Assembly: GCF_002994745.2 (NCBI RefSeq)
Contig: NC_037092.1
Span: 11,584,501 to 11,648,500 of the forward strand
Length of the DNA stretch: 64,000 bases
Reading direction: 5' to 3'
Origin: Rosa chinensis
Lineage: Eukaryota > Streptophyta > Magnoliopsida > Rosales > Rosaceae
The position numbers were made by a program, and so were the translations under genes. Each line of letters opens with the position of its first letter. Position 1 is the first letter of the stretch. Positions 43,481-54,559 of the stretch are shown here, in pieces. Below the pieces are notes generated by a model, which saw only the letters and a program-made list of their open reading frames with translations, was not told the DNA's origin and made no database searches.

Positions 43481-45345
43481 CCTTCAGTTAACCAACCCAC
43501 GCTCGCCTGAGCACCTGCCTTCAGTCATGGCTTCAAGCTTCGCACTTCGCACTTCGAGTTACTGTGCTGTTCAAAATATTCAAGCTAAGTCTCCCTCCGC
43601 TACACACTTATCTTATCTTTACTGATATGCACAGTTGCACACCACATGCTTACTGATGGACATAAGCATGAATTCTAGTGTCGCCACGCTATATGCTTAT
43701 TTGTACATACTCTGTATACTTAAATACCCGCAAGACTGTGCTCATCAATCACATTTTCTCTAACTTGTCATATCTCACCGTCCACTTATATGCATGGTTT
43801 ACTTTACTATACTCTACGATCAAGTGCCACGCACTAGCAGCATGGACACTTGTCTACCTATACATGTACAACGTACATCTACCCAGTTTCTTGTCACATG
43901 CATCTTAATTTTTATTCAAATCATGTTTATGCTAAACACTCATTTATTTGTCTTCAATGGAGGATCAGTTAGCATCTACCGCTGCTTGTCAAGTATGTCA
44001 ATTATTCTTATATCATGCATGTTTGTTGATTAGCCACGTGTAGTCAACACTATCATGCATGCTAATTATGCTAAGCACTTCCAATATAAGAATGTATCCT
44101 ACCAATCATCATTGCATTATACAATGGGTCATGTGCCAATTATCATAGATAAGACAATTATAACGACATGATATATTGGTGGTCCTGGAACATATTTGCT
44201 ATTTATGTTTTCAGTATGCACACAAGAACCGACAAAGGACTCATGCTTCTAGCATATGGTTTATGGGCAGGAGCTCATACACATATATAGGCTATTGCAT
44301 AAATACATCAAAGAAATTCACCTATTTCTATTGAGCATTCAACCGCAACTACGAGTTAACGGACATTATCGGAGTACTTTATCCGCCCCAAGCAATGGAC
44401 CGTCATGCTCGGCCAACTCCGCTAGCCTCCAAATCGGCATAAGATAAGTAACGATATCTTATCTTTTACGCTCTTTCAAATTGAGCTAATGCCATGCCAA
44501 TCACATGCTTTTACTACTTTTAAGCATGCTTATAGAATATCACACTTGATATATCTTTACATGCTTCCATAACTTTTAAGCATGCCTATAACAGTTTGTA
44601 GATTTGGCAACATTTTCTAGGTCTCACATGCTAGATATGCCATGCTTCACATACCGATCTCAATGATCCTTTAGCATATCCACAAAAATGCAAAAATAAT
44701 ATTAGCATCCACATTACAAGTACATGCTATACACATATGTCATGCTTCTATTTTAATTGCAACCCAATTAAATAAACATGGGACACTCAAACAAAATATT
44801 ATTACTTGCTCTATTTGTTTGTCATGTTTCATACAAGTACAAACTTTACGAGTCTATGGTCACCGCAAAGCGGTAAAGCAACGCCTCATAATGACAATGA
44901 CCGCTACGTGGCATTGCAGTCAAGTTTCTCCTCCAAGAAATAGTAAAGGGACTAGTTAACACAGCCCATGGCAGCCATTGATCCGGCAGTTAACCCTAAC
45001 GCTTGGGTACTAAAGATTAGGTTCACTACCTAACACCCACTGCTTCAACGCAGCTCCCCTCATCAAACAATTTTCCGACCATCCGGAGGTCTATAGCCAG
45101 GAGTGGGGTACTCCTCGCAGGGCCTAGCAGGGGCCCACCCGAAAAGGCAAAAGCGTTCGCTCAGACCAATTCTAGATGGACGACGCACTCGCACTAATTA
45201 TGCTTGATATACGGCACAAAGCTACGCTTTGGTATCAACCCGCAAGAACGCCCTCCTTGACTGGGGACTTTGGGGACCTGTACATACAAGCTCCGCATAA
45301 TTAGCAACGGTCACGCTCATGCCTCAGGGCATCACCTTCGAGTTA
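43481..45345. other. AT-rich interior of the non-coding LTR element
   Basis: No gene. Frequent CATGCTT/AAGCATG words, and a GC-richer stretch from about 44860. Confidence 0.5.
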
Positions 45346-45349
45346 CCCG

Positions 45350-46480
45350 TTAAAGCCTCAGCGGCATCCGCAAGCTCTCACGCTCTCGCCACAGCGGTAC
45401 CGCCGAGCTGTCGTGCTCTCGGCTCAGCGACATCCATGAGCTCTCACGCTCTCGCCTCAGCGGCACCGCCGAGATGTCACGCTCTCGCCCCAGCGGCATC
45501 CCCAAGCTTCCGCGCTCCTGCCCAGCGGCACCGCCTAGCTTTTCCGCTCACGAGCTTACCGCTCATGCCTTCCCGGCACCACGAACTTCCGCTCATGCCT
45601 TCGCGGCACCCCTGAGCTTCCCTCTCACGCCTTCGCGGCATCCCCGAGCTTCCGCGCTCATGCCTTCCCGGCACCACGAGCTTCCGCTTATGCCTTCACG
45701 GCACCCCTGAGCTTCCCGCTCACGCCTTCGCGGCAACCCCTAGCTTCCGCGCTCATGCCTTCCCGGCACCACGAGCTTACCGCTCATGCCTTCCCGGCAC
45801 CACGAGCTTACCGCTCATGCCTTCCTGGCACCACGAGCTTCCGCTCATGCCTTCGCAGCACCCCCGAGCTTCCCGCTCACACCTTCGCGGCATCCCCGAG
45901 CTTCAGCGCTCATGCCTTCCCTGCACCACGAGCTTCTGCTCACGAGCTTACCGCTCATGCCTTCGCGGCACCCTTGAGCTTCTGCTCACGCCTTCCCAGG
46001 AAACCCACGAGCTTCCGCTCATGCCTTCCCGGCAACCCTTGAGTTTCAACTCATGCCTTCCCGGCAACCTTTGAGCTTCCCGCTCATGCCTTCCTGGCAA
46101 CCCACGAGCTTCCCGCTCATGCCTTCCCGGCAACCCACGAGCTTCCACTCATGCCTTCTCGACAACCCTTGAGTTTCCGCTCATGCCTTCCCGGCAACCC
46201 CTGAGCTTCCCGCTCACGCCTTCCCGGCAACCCTTGAGTTTCCGCTCATGTCTTCCCGGCAACCCTGGAGCTTCCCTCTCATGCCTTCCCAGCAACCCAC
46301 GAGCTTCCCGCTCATGCCTTCCCAGGCAACCAACGAGCTTCCGCTCATGCCTTCCCAGGCAACCCAAGAGCTTCCTGCTCATGCCTTCCCGGCAACCCCG
46401 AGTTTCCCGCTCACAAGCTTTCCTCTCATGCCTTCCCGACAGTCCTCGAGCTTTACACTCATGTCTACTCGACACACCAC
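45350..46480 (+). repeat. 31-bp minisatellite, roughly 36 units
   Basis: The unit is close to CGCTCATGCCTTCCCGGCA then CCACGAGCTTC. Each unit contains GAGC-TTCC-GCTC, a 4-bp-stem hairpin. The left part (45350-45540) uses a variant with CTCTCACGCTCTCGCC; the right part alternates CCCGGCACC and CCCGGCAACC types in blocks. Open frames run through it in several phases simply because the unit lacks stops. Confidence 0.85.
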
Positions 46481-46996
46481 ACGTTAATGGAACATTGAAT
46501 TCTTCTACCATTTGTCGCTTGCGACAAATTGAATTCTTTTCGCGTTCCATTAATACGAGCGACAACCAAACAAACACAAGCGTTCACGTATTCATCATTC
46601 ACGAATTACAAACGCTTACCTTCGCAGCGCTCATACAACTTACATTTATCATATGCAATCCATATGCTCACACGACCATACGCGTCCTCAAGTTCGTACG
46701 TCATAATCGATCGTACTCGCCACCATTCGCGTGTATGCATCAACATATATCACGCACCCCATACGTTCATATATGCCAACGCATATAAGTCCAACTCACA
46801 TTTGTTGCCCAATGCAACGAGCATCCTACATATGCCTGTTTTTTATCTTTGTTTTGCAGGTTAACGAGTCCCTTCTTGCTTACGGAGTTAGGGGACTTGT
46901 AGGGGCTCCGTGCCGCCCGGTTACTTATGCTTGATGACTTCATGATTATAAACTCCCCAACCAAGAAGCTCCTCTTACTTGGGGACTTCAGGGACT
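46481..46996. other. 3' interior of the non-coding LTR element
   Basis: AT-rich, no gene; ends with a purine stretch (TTGGGGACTTCAGGGACT) before the 3' LTR. The same phrase TTGGGGACTT occurs at about 45261 (GGGGACTTTGGGGACCTG). Confidence 0.5.
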
Positions 46997-47491
46997 TGTA
47001 GATACCTCTACTAGCATGACTAGTTTGCTATCTCACCAAGCATAAGTAACACCCTCTTTGGGACACCCACAAGCCATGGTGAGGCCTAACCGCTACTTGC
47101 ATCTTGTAGCTAGCCCTATGTTCAAGCTATGCTACGGTATCCGAAAGTCGCAAATACTTCGCCGCCGGGAAGCCACCTTCCCGGCCTTGCCAAGTTGCCT
47201 CCATAATAGGCCTTTCTAGACTAGAATAGTGATTTCTACATCCCACATCTAAGAAAATGTAAAGGAGATGGCTTCCTTCACCTATAAAAGGAACTCTCCT
47301 CCCACTTAGAACAACACTCCATTACATCTTTTGTAATCCCCTTGGCCGCAAGGCTCAACACACAAGTGTAACATTCAAGTGGACGTAGTTTCCAGCTAAG
47401 GCGGGAGACGAACCACTATACATCTCGTGTCACTCTCTCTCTTTCTCTCTCTAAAGCTAACTAGAGACCCCTTCGGTCACTAACGTTAACA
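46997..47491 (+). repeat. 3' LTR of the non-coding LTR element
   Basis: 495 bp, nearly identical to 41666-42154 apart from small changes such as a 4-base TAGC duplication near 47107. Confidence 0.9.
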
Positions 47492-47496
47492 GTAAC

Positions 47497-50174
47497 AGAC
47501 TGCTACGCGGCTTCCGTGGAACGCCCTCTGCGGGGCCTACCTTGATACGCATGAATAATAAGCCCAATGTTTTCGTTACAGTCCCCGAGAAGTGCTTGAG
47601 CGTGAGGGAATTAGACTGGATCTTCTCTTTCTTGATCCCAAGCAAATGCATGGTTCTTGTTGTGATGACATTGACTGCGGCCCCAGTATCAACCTTGATT
47701 TTGCTAACCTTGGTACCACCAATCTCCGCTGTGATATAAAGAGGCCTCATGTGTTGGACCATAGCTGGGGTTGGCCTCGTAAAGCTCATGAAGAACTCCT
47801 TGCTGTTGGCATCCTCTGTTTCCAGAAACACAGCCTCCTCGGCAGGTGTTGTTGCCGCTGAAGTAATCTGCAGAGGCTGTCCACTGTTCTCTTCAGTCTC
47901 AACACATTCTTGTGCGGCGACTGGCAGTGCGCACCTTACCGGAAGCACGTAAACCATGTTGCAGGAGGTATCAACTGTATCTGTCTCGTCCACATCCTCC
48001 TCAAGATTGAGCTTAGGCTCATCAAACGGGATGTCGGTGTTGAACTACTTAGCCAACCGGTCTACCAATGACTCTTCCGTAAGGCCTTTACCTCACACTG
48101 CTTGTGTTCCTGCACCGCCTCCCCTGCTGTATTCTGTTTCGGGGGCCCGACCACTATACTTTGGACTTTTTAGGTCTCCACTATAAAGCTTCTGCAGTGT
48201 TGTCCTTACCCCCTAGTCTCTCAAAGACCGAGGATTTGGTGTCTAGTTCCTCGCGAAACAACCTGCACCTGACATGTGGCCGCTTAGTTGGTGAGCTTTC
48301 CTTCCTAGCTGGAGGAGGTGTTTTCTCTTTAGTGATTCTGCAGAAAACATTAGGCTTAGAAGCCCCTGACTCCGAGCGTGCTTACTTTTGAAAACTGCGG
48401 GGAGCCACCAATGGCTTAGCGGCTAATGCTTCTATCTCTTTCTGATATTGCTCAGGAGATTTGACCAGTTGCGAGGGTTTGATCAGACCCTGATCCAGAG
48501 CCTCCAGCGTTCGCTTGGCTTCTCCAAACTGCGCTGCAACTTTCTTTTCTTGGAAGAACTGATTTCCACAGCTTTCCCCTTTTCCCTGGTGTACCACTTG
48601 CCTTCCTTGATGGTGGAGGTTGAAGCAGGTGGGATGTAGGATTTCGTCAAGACATCTTTGTCCTTGCCATCCTGTTTTTGTTTGGCCGTGGCCGCTTTCA
48701 GTTTCTTGAATAAGTTTGAGTGCTTTGGGGATGGCGGTGACTTCCCCTTGTCTCTTGCTCTGGGGCTTGAAGGTTGATAATTTCACAATGGCGAAGCCCA
48801 CTTAATTGGCGGGAAAGAGCCAAAGCGAAATGTTTGCTCAACCTCTTCGTGTGACACTTGGATGCCACATTCCTCTTTGCATCGCGAACGAAGGACGATT
48901 GATGAGGCTTCGCTGACAGGTCTGGCCTTCTTTTTTCCCGGGACCTCATTCTTATTTTCTTCTTTTCCCTTGGTGGTCAAGTCTAAGGTTGGTTTCCTCT
49001 GGTTCTGCTTGGTCCAGTTCACATCGACCATGTTGACTCCGGTGTCAGGAAAAGGGTTCAGATCTACAAGCCCTGCCGCGGTCACTGGAGCTTCCACCTG
49101 CAAACTACCATTATTGAGCAATACCTGAATTTGATCCTTCGGCTTCACACAATCAGCTGTGTTATGATTCCATAGGTTGTGGAATTTGCAGTATTTTTTA
49201 CCCTTTAGCTGATCTGATCGAGGGAAAGGCCCAAAATCTGTCTTCACCATCTTCGCGGCGATCATCTCATCTAAAATCTCATATGCCTTATTGGCATCAT
49301 ATGTATAAGTCGCGAATTCAGGTTTGGTGAAGGCCACAGATTTGAGTTTGACAGGTTCCTTGGATATCTTCAGTTGCTTCAAGGCTGTGTTCTTCCTTCC
49401 TGTCAACTCAAAAGCAGAGACATCATTCTCCTCTTCCTCTTCTTCATCCTGGAAAATTTCTTCACTATGATGGTGGTAGTAAGGATCATAAGTAGTCGGC
49501 TGGTAGCTCAGCGCCGCTACTGTGCGATGTTTTCCTGGCACATATGTCCCTTTGGACGCATTCTTCCTCACGTCAGTCTCTCTGAGAAGATGTTCAAAGC
49601 TGCCTACCTCTGTGATGAGTTCTCCCATTGACTGGATCATGCTGCCATGTTGCTTCTTTATCTGGCGAGGCTCCAAGCCTTTTATGGCCAACTTAACTAG
49701 CTCTTTCTCTGGTAATACCATATTCAATTTGGCCTTCTGAATCTGGAAGCGTTGGAGATACGCTATGGCAGATTCGATGGGCTGCTGAGCCATCTAAGTG
49801 AGAGAAGCCAGGTCAACTTCAGGCTCTATGGCCCCAAAAGTCTCTCAGAAGAGCTTTTCCATTGCTGGCTAATTAGCCAATGATCCTGGGCGAAGCTTAG
49901 AAAACCATCTGAAAGCAGCTCTAGAAAGAGAAGTGTCAAAAATCCTGCACTTGAGGATTTCATCATTCTGATACTGGCCGCATTGTACCCTAAACCTGGC
50001 CAGATGAGTTGCCACATTCTCAGTGCCTTCCCTTGAAAAAGTAGAAAATATGATATTTTTGTAGCCTCTAGGAAAAGGCGCGAGCATAATATGCGGTGGG
50101 AAAGGCCCCTCATAAACTCCATTGAGTTGGGCCCTAGGATTAGCCAGCCTGATCATCTCCTCAACCTCTTCGCG
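47497..50174 (-). pseudogene. Gag and protease of the Ty3/PMD element
   Basis: From 50156 down: the gag domain (FPPHIMLAPFPRGYKN, FSTFSREGTENVATHLARF, SLSRAAFRWFSKLRPGS), a stop region, then a 49793-48783 open frame (MAQQPIESAIAYLQRFQIQK, an acidic EEEEEEND patch, and a CCHC-like YCKFHNLWNHNTADC). A further frame (48801-48382) and then an aspartic protease at 47993-47500 with active site VDTGAAVNVI and MRPLYITAEIGGTKV. Sequence breaks at 47496, where the younger LTR element is inserted; on its far side (41660 down) no RT follows. Interrupted by stops, so inactive. Capsid and maturation roles are family knowledge. Confidence 0.82.
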
Positions 50175-52622
50175 TGACAGGACCCGACCCAGGAATCACC
50201 CCAATTACCTGGATACGAGCCTGCGGGGCCCACATTAAGCGAAATCCTACCGAAAATTAGGCAGAACCTCCCCTAAATATGGGCTACCCAAAAATTTCAC
50301 AAACCTGGATATGATTACAACATTAACTTCTACTCAACCTACAATATCATATTTACAATCCAAGCACATATATTACATCCGGAAAGTTCAAATCCCAATA
50401 TAACCTCCGTAAGCAACCACAATCCGAACAACAACATCCATCAAAATCAAAAGAAAAGGTTTATCAGAGCAACACTAAAACTAAGCCGATATCATACAAG
50501 GTAGGTTAAGTAATAACCTACGGACAAAAACGGAAGCGCTGATTCCCAAAGTCCTTGAGCCTGGACGCAATCTCTGCTAATCTGAAATCTGGGCATTTGA
50601 AAACGAAGGGCCCAGGGGAAAACATATAAAATCTATTAGAGTGAGTGGACAAAACCGAAACTAGAATCAAAACAATTTATGGTATGCTTCCCCATTTCTC
50701 TTTTTAACAAAACCATCATGCAGCTGAACCCTATGAAGTTCCAACTCAATCCTTTTTCCATGAAACTCATTTGATGGCTAGGAAGGACTGCTTCCTAGGC
50801 ATCTCATGCCATCGGAGAGGGACTGCCACCCGATGACGCATCGGGAGGGACTGCCAACCGGAGTAGGAGGCGGTGATTAGTTGGGACTGCCAACTAGCCA
50901 CATGTAGTAGACGGGACTGCCGACTAACTACCTCAAGTCATCTGGAATGGACTGCCAACCAGATGACGCATCGGATGGGACTGCCAACCGAGCTGTAGTC
51001 TGGAAGGGACTGCCAACCAGACTATTACCTAGAAGGGTCTGCCAACTAGGTAAGATACGCATGCGCCAAACTGGCCTCCTTGTCAACTGTTTCCTTTTTA
51101 ATCCTTTTCTTTCCATAAAATCACATTTCAAAACTTAATACCATGCTGCATGCATTATTTAAATAAAAATAAAGGTCCACTCACAAGTGAATCCCGCAGC
51201 TAACCCTGCTGCCTGCCTGTGTCCTCCTCGCTCGAGGGCTCAGTACGTCCTGTCACAATTGCATGGATATAATTAACCATAATAAGGAAATACTCTCAAA
51301 AACAACTCATTTCCCTCGGAATAAGCATCCGTTATTCACAAATTGTTATAAAACTCCCACACTTTAATTTGGGATTAATTCTATAATTCCTTAAAATCTC
51401 AATGCCCTCTAACTCAAACTACTCAACCGATTTTTTTAATTCGATTCTCAATCGATCAAGGACTTCACTTAATTTAAATCTTCACAAGAACCTTTCGATA
51501 ACTAAATCAATTTAATCTCACCTCCTTCATCACAAATTACCACCAATCGATAATATAAATCCTTCCAAAAATTTCCACAATCATTCTTAATTTTTCCCTT
51601 TTTCTAATTCACGATTCCAACTCCACCTTCTCAAATTCACTCTACTACCTAACAAATAATTCACAATAGTCCTTTAACAAGAGAATTCACCCAACACTAC
51701 CAACATGACAAATCCAACAACCATGTTCAACAATCCAAAACCAACAAAACCTCAATATCCAACAATTTCAAATTTAACACAAACTTAAAGATTAAATTCA
51801 ATTCCAATCAACCCATTTATTCCAAAATCAACTTCATAACCCACACAACTATCTCTGAACCTGCAACAACAACCAAATTCAAGTAGGAATATCCAGAAAA
51901 ATCAAACAAAAACCCAAGAATTCGAGAGTTACTGTTCACGGTACTGTTCACAGTCTCAAACACCTTCAAATCTTCCTCCACCGATCAAAACGAGCTGCAA
52001 CAAGGTTAGGAATACATTCAGTACTTCCCCAACAACCAAAACCCAAAGAAATTCGACCGGAAATCGCCGGAAAACTGAGATCAAAGCAAAAATCCATTTT
52101 TTTTCCATTTCTGCAATTCTCCTCATATCTCCAAAACCAAAGCTACCCAAGGTGAAATACTTACATAGCTAGAAGGAGAAGGAAGAGAGGATCACGCCGT
52201 GCCCAACGATGTGTCTTGGGGTGGCCGGACGGCGACGAATTCGCCGGAGGAGTGCGACGGCGAAAAGAAAAGAAAAAAGGGGGAGGGGGGGTGACTCGGG
52301 TTCTACCCGTGCTCTCTCTCTCTTTTTCTTTTTTTGATTCTTTCCCTTTTCTCTCTCTTCCATCTGTTTTAATAAGCCCTCCTTCCACAAATAGAAGCTC
52401 ACAAACAAAAAGCCATGCCAAAAATAGAAATTTCTATTTTTGGTCATAACTTTTCCGATATAAATCCAATTTAAACAAACTACGTGTCCACGAACTCGAT
52501 TTTTCGTATTCTACGACAATCTCAAATAAATTTTCTAATTTACTGGACTAAAGAAAAAGTCACTCCTCGGTCAACCACGGTAAAAAGTAACTAATAAAGA
52601 CTTTAAGGTACGGGGCATTACA
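50175..52622 (-). mobile_element. 2.4-kb LTR-like element (probable solo LTR), copy 2
   Basis: Plus-strand ends TGACAGGACCC and CGGGGCATTACA with a perfect 5-bp duplication TCGCG (50170-50174 and 52623-52627). In minus sense it reads TGTAATGCCCCG...TCCTGTCA, like 15633-18270. It lies within the gag gene of the Ty3/PMD element. Interior: an AT-rich half (51280-51850), a CT/GA-rich stretch near 52310-52360, a GC-rich block, and the hairpin array. No PBS, PPT or genes. Confidence 0.75.
50778..51051 (-). repeat. Micro-hairpin array with constant GGGACTGCC core
   Basis: Nine units share a core close to GGGACTGCCAA. Arms differ yet pair: CTAGGAA/TTCCTAG (50778), CATCGG/CCGATG (50810), a weak unit near 50838, TAGTTGG/CCAACTA (50878), TAGT+CGG/CCG+ACTA with a bulge (about 50907), CATCTGG/CCAGATG (50939), TCGG/CCGA (50971), AGTCTGG/CCAGACT (50997), ACCTAG/CTAGGT (51027). 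Six or more units have 6-7 paired bases with different sequence, a covariation pattern. Confidence 0.8.
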
Positions 52623-52627
52623 TCGCG

Positions 52628-53660
52628 TCTCACATAATCTGACCCCGGGAGGAGGAGAAGGCATCACCAGTTTGCAATGGTATAGCCTGGCTGGCAGTCG
52701 CTATTCCTTCTCCGAGGCGAATGGTCCGAGGATTAGCAGATTGCTGAAGAGTTACCGCTGGCACGGGTACATCCTTTACCAAAGTTGTTATCTTGACCGG
52801 GTTGTCTGTCTGGTCAATGCCATAGTAATTGTCTGGGAGTTCATGATAGACATTCTCCGCCCCGTCGCTGTCGTACTGAGTAAATACAACAGGATCAGCA
52901 GGAGTACCTTCACCTATTTTCCGAATCTTATCCTTTTGCGGGGCTGGTGGAGTGGCCTTGTTGCCACTGATCACCAAGACCCTTTCCTTATTCTTGGTTG
53001 ATGCGGCAGTGGCCGTTGTAGACTGAGTGGCCGTACTACTGCTCGCCTTCTCCCGAGTGTTTGGTGGTATATATTTACCAAAACTGGAGGGCTGCCAAGT
53101 GAACCGGGGATGGCGTTAGGATCCCCTAAAGCTTTGTTCAATACCTCTTTAGCCTGGTTCAACTCGGCTCTCTGCATGGCGACCTCTGTTGCAAGGTTAG
53201 AACCATCCTTGCGAAGACCTGCTAAATCTGACGCAGTCTGCTTGGCTTGGCTCCCGATAGCTTCCATGACTTCCTGTTGGCGCTGATAATGCTCATCGGC
53301 GATACCTCTGGCATGGGCCCATACTGCATTCTCTGATCGTGCGATTTGTTGCTTAATATCCTCAACACGCTGGGCAATGCGCTGATCTAGTTCGCGTATA
53401 AGCTGGTCTGTCCTTGCGATTTCCCTGTCAAAGTCAGCAGCTACCTTTTTACGATGTTTCTCGTTATTCTCCATGATGATCGCGAGCTTTTCCTCGAAAG
53501 TTGCTCCCTCTGGAATAGGCTTTGGAACGAAAGCCTCTCTTTCTTCACTTTCCGCAGCATTGGAGACAACGATAGTGTTAACAGGCTCACTTGCCTGGTT
53601 AATAGTGACATTCTGACCCTCAGTAGTGGGTGGGTGATTCTCTCCCTATTCAGTCGACAT
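52628..53660 (-). pseudogene. N-terminal gag of the Ty3/PMD element
   Basis: The minus strand begins near 53660 (MSTE, then a stop), continues REAFVPKPIPEG, an extended Lys/Glu/Gln coiled coil (MENNEKHRKKVAADFDREIA, IRELDQRIAQRVEDIKQQIA, GLRKDGSNLATEVAMQRAEL) and a Pro-rich linker, then DPVVFTQYDSDGAENVYHEL, ending at RGQIM where the solo-LTR-like element is inserted. A frameshift lies near 53040-52977. The rest of gag resumes at 50169. Confidence 0.75.
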
Positions 53661-53844
53661 GTTGGATGATTGGGGGTGAGAAAACCAGTGAGTCACTTGT
53701 TCTTCAGAAAGACCACGACAGTCCGCACGAGAATGCGGTCTGTAACTGGAGGTCTTATGCTTTGAGCAGTTAGCGTAAACCTTTTGGTAAGGGTTTTCAC
53801 TTGACTTCCCAATGGTTACATTCACGAAGAAACGCTATGCACAA

Positions 53845-53865
53845 GTCCCACTGGGCGTGCCAAAA
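53845..53865 (-). other. Primer-binding site of the Ty3/PMD element
   Basis: The minus strand begins TTTTGGCACGCCCAGTGGGA directly after the 5' LTR, a common PBS wording in plant Ty3 elements; the tRNA is not assigned. Confidence 0.7.
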
Positions 53866-54537
53866 TGTTTGGCTCCAAAACCAGTATGGGTGCAAACTGT
53901 CTCTTTTGAGTGTATATACAGGCGTGCTAGCACCGTGGGGTGCAGTAGTCGGAGAATCCCTTAACCTGACTTCTTCTCGAGCGCTGTGGACAGGGAGAGC
54001 ACCAACCTCGTCACAGGGTTCTTTTATTGCCTTTCAGAAAAGGACTTTTTGCCTTACGGATAAGGGCTTTGGTTTGATCTCTTCGCGACACCGAATCGAT
54101 ACTCAACGTTGTAGGTTGAGCAGAGCAATCACTGGGAAGTTTGGAGAAAGCACGGGTTTTGCTAAAGCATGACTTTAGCTTCGCTGGGTTGTGAGGGCGT
54201 TACCCTTGCTTTGCTGGGTTGCAAGTAGGTTTGCTCCGGAGAGGCTTTGAAAATCTGTATGATTAGTTGATTTGAGAGTTGTCTGTAATTCGTCCTTGAA
54301 ACCTGGTATTTATACCTAGGGTTTCAATTGTTCCTTGCCATAGAAGGATTATTGATTGAAGTTTCCTATTCAATCTCCGCTACTTGACTCCAATTAGGGC
54401 TCGTTTTCCTTATGGATCACGGAATGGGCGAAGCTGTAACCCAAACCCAAGTAGGCTTATTTTTTGGGCCGCAGGTATCAGCCCGCTATGCTAAATCCAC
54501 TAACAGATCTTGCCAAAATTACTTTTGGGCTCAAATA
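53866..54537 (-). repeat. 5' LTR of the Ty3/PMD element
   Basis: 672 bp, matches 36096-36753. In element sense it starts at 54537 (TG decayed to TA) and ends at 53866. TATTTATACC near 54306 gives a GGTATAAATA TATA box on the minus strand. Confidence 0.9.
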
Positions 54538-54559
54538 GTCATATTACTGAATCGAAGTC

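Larger units (their letters stand above)
41666..47491 (+). mobile_element. Non-coding LTR retrotransposon (LARD/TRIM type) with minisatellite
   Basis: LTRs 41666-42154 and 46997-47491 begin TGTAGATACCTC and end GTTAACA; flanks are perfect GTAAC (41661-41665 and 47492-47496). A primer-site-like TTGGCGCTAGAAGCAC follows the first LTR and a purine stretch (TTGGGGACTTCAGGGA) precedes the second, so it runs on the plus strand. LTRs differ at only about ten places by eye, so it is the youngest insertion here. The 4.8-kb interior has no gag or pol; it consists of CCGC-rich imperfect repeats, AT-rich spacer and a 31-bp minisatellite. It must depend on another element for mobility. Confidence 0.88.
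36096..54537 (-). mobile_element. Non-autonomous Ty3/gypsy element: gag-protease plus antisense PMD gene
   Basis: LTRs at 36096-36753 and 53866-54537 (TGTTTGGCTCC...AAACA, the right one decayed to AAATA) flanked by perfect GTCAT duplications (36091-36095 and 54538-54542). The PBS is inside the right LTR and the PPT inside the left, so it runs on the minus strand. It encodes gag and an aspartic protease; no RT, RNase H or integrase remains. Between protease and 3' LTR, on the opposite strand, is a spliced plant mobile domain gene, an arrangement known as an antisense ORF in Tat/Ogre-lineage elements. Interrupted by 41666-47491 and 50175-52622. Net length without insertions is about 10.2 kb. 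Confidence 0.88.

Noticed and set aside
45350..46480. CRISPR array
   Set aside because: Head-to-tail minisatellite without unique spacers.
45319..46788. Several 80-200-codon frames through the minisatellite
   Set aside because: The 31-base unit lacks stops in several phases, so frames are a by-product of repetition.
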